Part shown: positions 1 through 6,651 of the stretch, one piece after another
How the letters are laid out: each line of letters begins with the position of its first letter
How positions within the stretch are numbered: position 1 is the first letter of the stretch
Assembly (NCBI GenBank): GCA_947377425.1
Contig: CANCFZ010000076.1
Location: forward strand, 1 to 9,979
DNA: 9,979 bases
Direction: 5' to 3'
Origin: Flavobacteriaceae bacterium
Lineage (GTDB): Bacteria; Bacteroidota; Bacteroidia; Flavobacteriales; Flavobacteriaceae
The notes under the pieces: model-generated
Told to the model about the DNA's origin: nothing
Databases searched by the model: none
What the model saw: only the letters and a program-made list of their open reading frames with translations
Made by a program: the position numbers and the translations under genes

Positions 1-38
1 TGAATTGGTTGATGGTATTGAAAAAAATAATTTAGCAC
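1..38. other. Left-edge remainder, content undetermined
   Basis: The 38 bases after the WcaI-like stop are too short to assign. On the minus strand a GTG immediately follows the stop and opens a 12-codon frame to the edge; on the plus strand two frames are open to the edge. It could hold the start of the next operon gene, the end of a convergent gene, or spacer. Confidence 0.3.
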
Positions 39-1241
39 TTAATTATTTAAGTTTTCATTTTCAAAATTGTTTAATATTTTCTCCATCGAGAACTTTTCAA
101 TTATAAATTTTCTTGCATTATTTCCAATTTCAACGGAGTCTTTAGGCGATTCAATCAAATGATTAATTTTTGTCATTATTTGATTTAGTTTGTTTTCATC
201 ATAAAAATAAAAACCGCCGTTGGAAATTTCAAAATTTTGTTTAACTTCTGACTCTTCATGTCCTGTAACAATTGAAGGTTTAGCACTAGCCATCATGCCT
301 AATATTTTTGAAGGCATTACAGTATCAACCACAGTGCTTTTTTGAAAAAGAATATGTAAATCAACATTACATAACAAGTCATTTAATTCTTCGTAACGAA
401 CAGGCGGAAAATAAGTACAGTTAGAGAAATTTTTAATTTTTTCAACCACGTCTTCTCTTTTGGCTCCTTCACCAATAAGATAAACCTGCACTTTACTGTT
501 GTCTTGACAAGCTTTTACAAAATCTATAAAGAAATCCCAGTCTTGCTTTGCACCAATATTTCCAGAGTATAAAATATTGAATTTATTAGACTCAAATAGT
601 TTATTTGGTTTTGCTGTTTCAGGATTAATCTTTGAATAATCTATCCAATTTGGAAAATAACTTGTTGAAGAATTTGTTTTGGTTTCCAACTTCTTTAACA
701 TTCCATAGCTTATTGTACTAACAGTATCGGCGCGGTTTAATAAAAATCGTTCTATATGAAAAATAAGCTTTGCTAATACTCCTGATTTCTTCGAAAGTCC
801 TGTTTCAAAAGCAGCATCAAATTCAAAGTCTTGCACATGTACTACTAATTTTCCTCCTTTGAACAACTTAACTAATTTTCCTAAAATAATTGAAATTGTA
901 AAGGGCATAACTACAATTACAACATCATTTTTTTTGATTTTAAAAACATTTACTATTGAGCCTAAGAAAAAATGGCACATTTGAAAAATCCTTTTTAGAA
1001 AAGTAGGGGTTTTAGGTGTATATTGTTTAAAGCGCAAAACCTCAACGTTATTGATGGTTTCTCTGTAAAATTTTGGTTTATCTTTATATTCAGAATAAAT
1101 TTCCCATTGTGGGTAATATGGCATTGCAGTAATAACTTTTACATTGTGTGTTTTTGCCAAAAACTCTGCAATTCCTGAAGAATATAATCCAATTCCGCTG
1201 TCTTCAGGGTAATAGTTATTACTTATTATTGTAATGTTCAT
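39..1241 (-). CDS. WcaI-like glycosyltransferase
   Basis: This 400-residue GT-B glycosyltransferase is of the WcaI (colanic acid biosynthesis) type. Landmarks are the N-terminal NNYYPEDSGIGLYSSGIAEFL (8-28), ITAMPYYPQWEIY (37-49), HVQDFEFDAAFETGL (135-149) and YSGNIGAKQDW (225-235). LIGEGAKR (255-262) and DTVMPSKILGMMASAKP (306-322) complete the set. The last stretch corresponds to the donor-binding E-x7-E region of GT4 enzymes. Here neither glutamate is in place and a Pro-Ser-Lys motif is present, which is normal for WcaI-like proteins and not a sign of inactivation. It probably adds a sugar to the same repeat unit as its upstream neighbours; the exact donor is unknown. ATG at 1241, 12 bases after the acyltransferase stop. 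It is less AT-rich than the wzx/wzy/ligase block. Confidence 0.93.
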   Translation of the reverse strand: MNITIISNNYYPEDSGIGLYSSGIAEFLAKTHNVKVITAMPYYPQWEIYSEYKDKPKFYRETINNVEVLRFKQYTPKTPTFLKRIFQMCHFFLGSIVNVFKIKKNDVVIVVMPFTISIILGKLVKLFKGGKLVVHVQDFEFDAAFETGLSKKSGVLAKLIFHIERFLLNRADTVSTISYGMLKKLETKTNSSTSYFPNWIDYSKINPETAKPNKLFESNKFNILYSGNIGAKQDWDFFIDFVKACQDNSKVQVYLIGEGAKREDVVEKIKNFSNCTYFPPVRYEELNDLLCNVDLHILFQKSTVVDTVMPSKILGMMASAKPSIVTGHEESEVKQNFEISNGGFYFYDENKLNQIMTKINHLIESPKDSVEIGNNARKFIIEKFSMEKILNNFENENLNN

Positions 1242-1253
1242 AAATCAATTTCT

Positions 1254-1784
1254 TTAACTGTTCTTTTTCGCTGGATTCCCTTTGTAAATACCTATTTCTG
1301 ATATGTCTTTAAAAACAGATGACCTTGCCCCTATCACAACTTCATCGATTATTGTTATTCCTGGTGCAATAAAAACATCTGTTGCTACCCAACAAGAATT
1401 TCCAATAACAATTGGTTTTTGATAAATATCAAAACTGATTGAATTATAATCATGAGAGCCTGTACAGAGGTAGCTTTTTTGAGATATTATGGTATTGGCG
1501 CCTACTTTAATGTTTCCTAAATTATATAAAACAACATCATCGCCAATCCAAGAATAATCACCAATTTCTAATTTCCAAGGATAGGTTATTTGACTAGATG
1601 GTCTTAGAATTACTTTTTTTCCAATTTTTGCACCAAACAACCTTAATAAAAATCTTCTCCATCCATACATTATTTGTGGAGAAGGTTTGTATAAAAGAAA
1701 ATATGTTGTTCTCCAAAGTTGAACAATTAGTCCGTTTTTACCTCTAAAGTTTTTTGGAAGATTAAATTGATCTAGTTGATACAT
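1254..1784 (-). CDS. WcaF-like hexapeptide-repeat acyltransferase
   Basis: This 176-residue left-handed beta-helix (LbH) acyltransferase resembles WcaF, the colanic acid acetyltransferase. The N-terminal segment MYQLDQFNLPKNFRGKNG and the WRTTYFLLYKPSP stretch (24-36) are characteristic of the WcaF subgroup. The helix coils run from about residue 53 (IGKKVILRPSS) through IGDYSWIGDDVVL and VGANTIISQKSYLCTGSHDY to IGNSCWVATDVFIAPG. His111 in the TGSHDY loop is the likely catalytic histidine. The C-terminal GNPAKK is the usual end of the family. It probably transfers an acetyl group from acetyl-CoA to a sugar of the repeat unit. It starts 13 bases before the end of the upstream glycosyltransferase and stops 12 bases before a WcaI-like transferase; the two families are commonly adjacent. 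Confidence 0.93.
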   Translation of the reverse strand: MYQLDQFNLPKNFRGKNGLIVQLWRTTYFLLYKPSPQIMYGWRRFLLRLFGAKIGKKVILRPSSQITYPWKLEIGDYSWIGDDVVLYNLGNIKVGANTIISQKSYLCTGSHDYNSISFDIYQKPIVIGNSCWVATDVFIAPGITIIDEVVIGARSSVFKDISEIGIYKGNPAKKNS

Positions 1785-2863
1785 TGTAGTAAAATTTTAT
1801 TTGCGTTATCAATAAAGTTTTCTTCAGAAAACAAATCTTTGGCATAATCATAATTATAAAGACCCTTTGCTTTTATTTCAGTTGTATTATTAGATAAATA
1901 TTCAATTGTAGAAAGCAAATCGTTTAGATCATTCTTCTCACAAAAAAGAGCATTATCACTAGTGCAAATATCTTGAATTCCTGCATGTTTAGTTGTAATT
2001 ATTAAATTTCCTATTGCCATTGCTTCAATAATACTAATTGGTTGTCCTTCCATTCTGTAAAAAGTTGGTAGACAAAAAACATTACCCCAAAGTAAAAAAT
2101 CTTTTTTTGTCTCACCATTAACTACTCCAACATATTCAATCCCATATTTACCAAAATAACTACTTAAATCATTGTTTGAAACTATATTTCCAGCAACCTT
2201 AATTTTAATATTTATACCTTTTTCATATAATTTTTTTATTGCTTCTAATAATATATTAATTCCTTTTTCTTCTATTAAATTACTCAAAAATATGATTCTA
2301 ATTTCACTATAATCTTTTGAATTTAAAATCTCTTTTTCTGTCAATCGTAAATCTGACTCATAAAAATTTGGTAATTCAAATATTTTTGAAGGCTTGATGA
2401 ATTCAGAAAAATTTTCTCTTAAACTTTTTGAAAGCACAATTCCGTAGTTCATTTTTGATACAAAAAAATAAAATGTTTTCCTTTTTATTCCTTTTAATTG
2501 GTTATATTCATTTAATAAGTGGCCTCCGTGCAAATGGAAGACCAACTTTTTTCTCAATATCTTTGATAATAAAATAAATGGGGCATATTTAATTACGCCG
2601 AAAAAGGATTGCCCTATAGTAATGTAAATAATTTTAGAAAATAAGACTTTGTATAGATATAAATAGGTTTTTAAAAAATAAAATTTCTGAATACTTATGT
2701 TTCCATGTACTGCTGTAATATTGCTCGAGTATTCTGAATTTATAATATCTACATTCCACTTTTGGCTCTTTTTAAATCCTTCAGTTATGACTTTATTTGC
2801 CAAGCTAACTCCCGAAATTGGAGGAGGAAATGAACCGATAATAAGAATTTTATTTGTTTTCAT
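1772..2863 (-). CDS. GT4-family glycosyltransferase
   Basis: This is a retaining GT-B glycosyltransferase of 363 residues, probably cytoplasmic and membrane-associated, adding one sugar to the lipid-linked repeat unit. The N-terminal domain starts with IGSFPPPISGVS (9-20), the usual glycine-rich acceptor-side loop, and has HLHGG at 110-114. The second domain has the donor-site strand FLSNLIEEKGI (192-202), a VAGN turn (223-226), and MEGQPISIIEAMA (271-283). The last gives the canonical E-x7-E pair Glu272/Glu280 of family GT4. Donor and acceptor sugars cannot be told from sequence; rhamnose is possible because dTDP-rhamnose genes are in the same operon. The ATG at 2863 lies inside the end of the ligase-like gene (14-base overlap), and the stop overlaps the acyltransferase start by 13 bases. 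Confidence 0.92.
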   Translation of the reverse strand: MKTNKILIIGSFPPPISGVSLANKVITEGFKKSQKWNVDIINSEYSSNITAVHGNISIQKFYFLKTYLYLYKVLFSKIIYITIGQSFFGVIKYAPFILLSKILRKKLVFHLHGGHLLNEYNQLKGIKRKTFYFFVSKMNYGIVLSKSLRENFSEFIKPSKIFELPNFYESDLRLTEKEILNSKDYSEIRIIFLSNLIEEKGINILLEAIKKLYEKGINIKIKVAGNIVSNNDLSSYFGKYGIEYVGVVNGETKKDFLLWGNVFCLPTFYRMEGQPISIIEAMAIGNLIITTKHAGIQDICTSDNALFCEKNDLNDLLSTIEYLSNNTTEIKAKGLYNYDYAKDLFSEENFIDNANKILLQCIN

Positions 2864-4097
2864 AAAAAAATTTATATGTTCTTAATGATGAAAACTGTTT
2901 TTTAACCCAAAATTTAAATTTGTTTTCTTTTTCTTTCTTACTAAAAATAATCAAACTCATTATTAAACTGAAAAAAAAGATTCCGTTTTGTCTTTGTAAG
3001 TAACTTTCGGTATTAAATAAAATATAAAAATAAATTACAGTAGCGACTCCAAAATAATTTTTATTAAAATGTAAATTAATCGTTAAATATATTAATGTTA
3101 TTAAAAAAACGAGAAAACCTATAAATCCTATTGTTAAAATAATTTGTAAATATTGGTTATGTGCATTATAATTTTCTTTAACGAAAGAAAAGTTTTTATT
3201 TTCATAATATTCTTTATTTAATTCTTTTTGTACGCTACCAGCTCCAAAACCAATAAATTTACATTTTGAAGTAAGCTTAAAAGCATTTTCTAAAATTGAT
3301 TCTCTTATTCCTGTAGATGTTGTTGATTTTTTTTCGGATATAGTTAATTCTAAGAATCTGTTTTTTATTTCAGGAATAGAAAAAATAAAAAATAAAGACG
3401 CTAGAATAATAAATGATATTTTAAACAACTGTTTTTTATTCAAAAAAATATAATAAATTAAAGTTGCAATAAAAGCAATTATAGAGCCTTTTCTTGAAAG
3501 CAATATTAATCCAAACAAAATTATTGCAAAAGAAAAAAAGGGGAAAAAAATATTTTTCTTCTTTTCATAAATAATTAATAGCAAGCCTAAACAATAGTAT
3601 GATGAAATGTATATAGGATGGTCGTTTAAACCATAGAATTCATTAGTAATATAGGAATACCCATAATTTAAGCTGTTATTTCCAAATAAGCAATCCAACT
3701 TGTATAAATAGAACAAAATAAAAAGTGAATAAGTAACAAGACAAAGAATAAATGTTGTCTTAAAATTAGAAAAAAATATTTCTGTATTATTTATCCCAAG
3801 TACTGAAAATGCAAATGGTAAAATAATAATTGGAAGCATTCTAATTATTAATATTATTCCTAGATTTAAATCGTTTGTGTAAAACAAAGAAAAAAAGTAC
3901 ATAAAGAACAGAACGAACAATGGTAAGCCCTTCTTTATTAATTTTTTTATATTAGCTTTTCTATATTTAATTACAGATGTTAAAAACAGAATCAAAACTA
4001 AGTAAGGTTTTATTCTGTTTGGAACAAAAACAAACATTCCAAATAAATATCCTAATTTATTTAATATATCATTAAAAAAAAGTTTAACGCTTTCCAT
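2850..4097 (-). CDS. O-antigen ligase (WaaL) / Wzy_C family membrane protein
   Basis: This 415-residue polytopic inner-membrane protein belongs to the O-antigen ligase superfamily. Characteristic features are the membrane-border SRKGSIIAF (201-209) with its conserved basic residues, and a large periplasmic loop containing TGIRES (262-267, Arg264) and FIGFGAGS (281-288). NAHNQYLQI (311-319) follows, whose His313 matches the conserved loop histidine of WaaL, then a final hydrophobic region with an NTESYLQRQNG stretch (362-372). WaaL transfers finished O-antigen from undecaprenyl diphosphate to the lipid A-core, but members of the same family also act as polymerases or in protein O-glycosylation. 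Because a separate Wzy-like gene overlaps it by 14 bases upstream, a ligase role is my preferred inference, with a second polymerase as the alternative. It overlaps the next glycosyltransferase by 14 bases. Confidence 0.88.
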   Translation of the reverse strand: MESVKLFFNDILNKLGYLFGMFVFVPNRIKPYLVLILFLTSVIKYRKANIKKLIKKGLPLFVLFFMYFFSLFYTNDLNLGIILIIRMLPIIILPFAFSVLGINNTEIFFSNFKTTFILCLVTYSLFILFYLYKLDCLFGNNSLNYGYSYITNEFYGLNDHPIYISSYYCLGLLLIIYEKKKNIFFPFFSFAIILFGLILLSRKGSIIAFIATLIYYIFLNKKQLFKISFIILASLFFIFSIPEIKNRFLELTISEKKSTTSTGIRESILENAFKLTSKCKFIGFGAGSVQKELNKEYYENKNFSFVKENYNAHNQYLQIILTIGFIGFLVFLITLIYLTINLHFNKNYFGVATVIYFYILFNTESYLQRQNGIFFFSLIMSLIIFSKKEKENKFKFWVKKQFSSLRTYKFFYENK

Positions 4098-5346
4098 TGA
4101 TTTTTATTTTAGATAGAAATAAAATCAGAGAAGAATAATATATATATCTGATTGAAGATCTTAAATTATATTCAAAAGAAAACATTATAAAAAGGTACAA
4201 CAAAATTATTATTATTGCTGGTGCAAAGTGTTTTTTTGCAATTACGCATGTTTTTATATAAAAATCACACAACGAGAAATAATAACCCAAAAAAATATAA
4301 TAAAAAAAACTAAAAATAGGATACTTAGCCAATTCACCAATAGCTGTATAAGGGGCATATATATTTATTCTCATTTTTTGTGAAAACAAATACCAATTAG
4401 TTAAATTCCCCGGTAGTGGATTTATACACGTTAATAAATTATTAATGTTTTCGTGGTATAGTTTTATTGTTTCAGATGTAGCTACAAAACCAAAAATAAA
4501 AGTATAATATATATTAAATAATGTATTTTTAAAAATTACATACGGTCTATTAATTAATATGTTTAAATATGGAATAAGTCCGTGTGTATTAGATTCTAAC
4601 CTCAATGCAATGTTATAACCAAAAAAAATAATAATAATTGGAATCCAAACAAAAAAATATTTAATTTTTGTCTTTTTATCTTCTAGCATAAATGAATAAG
4701 TAAGAACAAAAACAATTAAGTTTATTGTAGCCATTCGACTTCCTAATCCTATCCCAATCAATAAAACTATAATAATTGTTGTTAGTGCTAGAAATCTATT
4801 CTTTTTAAACGAAATAGAAGACATTAACGACAGAATAATTAAAAGTATTGTATATATTGATTTTAAAATAGAGCTTTTTTGAGGAATGTAATTTAGTCTA
4901 TAAAAAAAATCTAATTTGTAATCAAACGCAACTAATATACAACATATATATAATAAAATAATCATTGCTTTTTTTAAAACATTATGATTAATTGATAATT
5001 TTTTAAAATTAATTATTTCGATTTTTTGTGAATAAAGTCTTTGATAGTTTTTTTTTCTTAAAACATAAATGAAGACTCCTATTAAAAAAAGAGTCGTCAT
5101 TCTCAAAAAAACATTCAACTGTTTGTTGAAATTCTTTTCATTTAATACATCTAAATTATAGATGTCAAATCTTTCATTTTTAGGATAATATATATATAAA
5201 CAATTTAATATAATTACAATAGTAAAAAATAAAACATACATGTCAACAGGCGAAATAATAGAAATAATTCTTTTATTGTAAAAGAATTTTAATATCAATG
5301 AACTGATTAATATATATATAAATGAGTAAAAATATTCTGTTTCCAT
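4084..5346 (-). CDS. wzy: Wzy-like O-antigen/oligosaccharide repeat-unit polymerase
   Basis: This is a polytopic inner-membrane protein of 420 residues with many hydrophobic segments separated by short basic loops. In the Wzy pathway it joins lipid-linked repeat units in the periplasm. Supporting motifs for the oligosaccharide repeat-unit polymerase family are GSRMAT (202-207) after a long membrane segment, an NIALRLESNTHG loop (245-256), and NPLPG (309-313). PYTAIGELAKYP (332-343) and a C-terminal segment with Arg396/Arg400 complete the set. Wzy proteins are poorly conserved, so the call leans on topology, these motifs and its position directly after wzx (16 bases). It starts with ATG at 5346. 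Its stop overlaps the next gene's start by 14 bases. It is among the most AT-rich stretches: 4141-4200 has only 11 G or C in 60 bases. Confidence 0.85.
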   Translation of the reverse strand: METEYFYSFIYILISSLILKFFYNKRIISIISPVDMYVLFFTIVIILNCLYIYYPKNERFDIYNLDVLNEKNFNKQLNVFLRMTTLFLIGVFIYVLRKKNYQRLYSQKIEIINFKKLSINHNVLKKAMIILLYICCILVAFDYKLDFFYRLNYIPQKSSILKSIYTILLIILSLMSSISFKKNRFLALTTIIIVLLIGIGLGSRMATINLIVFVLTYSFMLEDKKTKIKYFFVWIPIIIIFFGYNIALRLESNTHGLIPYLNILINRPYVIFKNTLFNIYYTFIFGFVATSETIKLYHENINNLLTCINPLPGNLTNWYLFSQKMRINIYAPYTAIGELAKYPIFSFFYYIFLGYYFSLCDFYIKTCVIAKKHFAPAIIIILLYLFIMFSFEYNLRSSIRYIYYSSLILFLSKIKINGKR

Positions 5347-5362
5347 TGTTATTTATATTTTC

Positions 5363-6598
5363 TTAAATTAACTTATATTTTCTACAAAAATAGAACCTTA
5401 TTGATAGTAAAATTAAGTCCGCCAATACTCTAACAATAATAATGTTTATAAAATTTAAATTGTTTGATAGTCTCAAAATAACTATAAATAAAATAAATAA
5501 TAATGCCGTTATGATTAAGGAGCGATTATATTCTTTATAATATCCATTAGCTACCATAATACAATTTCCTAAAATAATTGTTGTACTTACAATTGGAATT
5601 AATGGTAAAACAATTGGTAAAATAAAATTATATTTAATCATTGTAGCTCCTCCAAAGATTGCAATTATTTTTTCAGAAAAAAGGTATGTAGATATAGCCA
5701 TTAATAGACTAAAAATAAGTGAATATATTAATATTTTTTTTATAAGTGATTTGTTTATTCCTCTAACAAACTTTGGATAAATGGCTTGTTGCAAGACTTC
5801 AAATGGAATAATAAAAACAAATACAATTTTTATAGCTATATCAAAACCCGCCACATTCCCCTTAGAATAAAAATAACCAATAATAAAAAGCGTACCCATA
5901 TTAAACATAAAAGTGGAAACTTTACCAACAAAAAACATATAACCCTCTTTTAAATATTTAATTAAGGTTGTTTTTGAAATAGTAATAAATTCAAATTGTA
6001 TTTCTTTCTTCATTTTTAAAAAACCTAAAACACCCCAAACTGCATTAATCACAACCAAAAACACTATATATAAATTAAGATCAGTACTTTTTTTGACAAA
6101 AAACATTGTCAATAGAATCAAAACTGTTTTTGTTGAAAAAGTCAAAATTGTTACCATTTTCATTTTTTCAATTCCTTGAAAAAACCAAATTGGCATTAGC
6201 ACTTCTCCTAAACCTAAAATAAGCATTAGTAGTATAAGGTTTATATAACTGTTTATCTGAAAATTAAAAGATAATGGTATTAATAATAAGAAACATAAGA
6301 GAAATAAAACGCTTTTAATATAATAAATAGAAGAAATTACTTCGTCAAGCTTTTGAGAATTGCTTATATTCTCTACAACATATTTTGCAGCATATAAATC
6401 AAAACCGAAATTTATCAACATAATAAAATATTGAACAATGGAATCAACCCAAGTCAATGTCCCGTATCCATTTTCGCCTAAAACACGAATTAAATAACCA
6501 ACTAAAATATATTTCGATCCAATATTTAAAAATTTAATTAATCCAATATTTAAAAAATTTAGAATAGGATTAATTTTTGAAGCTATTGTGTTTTTCAA
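5363..6598 (-). CDS. wzx: Wzx-type O-antigen/polysaccharide flippase
   Basis: This is an inner-membrane protein of the polysaccharide-transport (Polysacc_synt, MOP superfamily) type, which moves lipid-linked repeat units from the cytoplasmic to the periplasmic face. The 411 residues form about a dozen hydrophobic segments. Family landmarks are YLIRVLGENGYGTLTW (35-50), the FGFDLYAAKYV segment (64-74), and the very typical PIWFFQGIEKMKMVT (136-150). LKEGYMFFVGKVST (216-229) and an FEVLQQAIYPKF stretch (266-277) also fit. The start is a TTG at 6598; the only nearby upstream ATG is in another frame that stops after nine codons. The Wzy-like polymerase starts 16 bases downstream, the usual Wzx/Wzy pairing. 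It is much more AT-rich than the rml genes, as O-antigen flippase genes often are. Substrate cannot be inferred from sequence. Confidence 0.95.
   Translation of the reverse strand: MKNTIASKINPILNFLNIGLIKFLNIGSKYILVGYLIRVLGENGYGTLTWVDSIVQYFIMLINFGFDLYAAKYVVENISNSQKLDEVISSIYYIKSVLFLLCFLLLIPLSFNFQINSYINLILLMLILGLGEVLMPIWFFQGIEKMKMVTILTFSTKTVLILLTMFFVKKSTDLNLYIVFLVVINAVWGVLGFLKMKKEIQFEFITISKTTLIKYLKEGYMFFVGKVSTFMFNMGTLFIIGYFYSKGNVAGFDIAIKIVFVFIIPFEVLQQAIYPKFVRGINKSLIKKILIYSLIFSLLMAISTYLFSEKIIAIFGGATMIKYNFILPIVLPLIPIVSTTIILGNCIMVANGYYKEYNRSLIITALLFILFIVILRLSNNLNFINIIIVRVLADLILLSIRFYFCRKYKLI
6517..6561 (-). repeat. Short imperfect direct repeat in the wzx N-terminal coding region
   Basis: ATCCAATATTTAAAAA(A)TTTA occurs at 6517-6536 and 6541-6561, a 24-base period that encodes FLNIG twice (residues 15-19 and 23-27) in the first hydrophobic segment of Wzx. 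The period is a multiple of three, so it is frame-neutral. It is probably a local duplication in an AT-rich stretch. Confidence 0.85.
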
Positions 6599-6651
6599 AA
6601 CAATTTGTCTATAAGGTTTAACATAGATTACTATTTATCTGGAACATTATT
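6599..6651. other. 53-base spacer between the OstA-like gene and wzx
   Basis: This is the longest non-coding gap between genes in the window. I see no convincing Bacteroidota promoter (TTTG ... TAnnTTTG), no stable inverted repeat followed by T residues, and no Shine-Dalgarno-like site. The wzx frame is open for about 12 codons upstream of its TTG, but without an ATG or GTG. Confidence 0.6.

Noticed and set aside
306..330. Missing E-x7-E glutamates in the WcaI-like transferase as evidence of inactivation
   Set aside because: WcaI-type enzymes characteristically have a Pro-Ser-Lys motif at this place, and all other landmarks are intact. The motif lies at residues 306-322 of the protein, about 276-326 in the window.
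2697..2885. 62-residue open frame on the plus strand
   Set aside because: It lies almost entirely antisense to the GT4 glycosyltransferase N-terminus and the end of the ligase-like gene, with no family resemblance or ribosome-binding context.
5048..5056. Run of nine T (A9 in wzy) as a phase-variable tract
   Set aside because: Runs of 8-9 A or T occur several times in this AT-rich stretch (for example near 928 and 3327), so one inside wzy is not distinctive.
5308..5321. TATATATATA run near the wzy start, and similar runs near 4140 and 5190
   Set aside because: They encode Ile/Tyr codons of membrane segments in very AT-rich DNA; there is no sign of a regulatory role.
6599..6651. Possible terminator or promoter between the OstA-like gene and wzx
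   Set aside because: Only a four-base CTAT/ATAG inverted repeat is present, without a G+C-rich stem or T tract in the right place, and no recognisable Bacteroidota -33/-7 pair.
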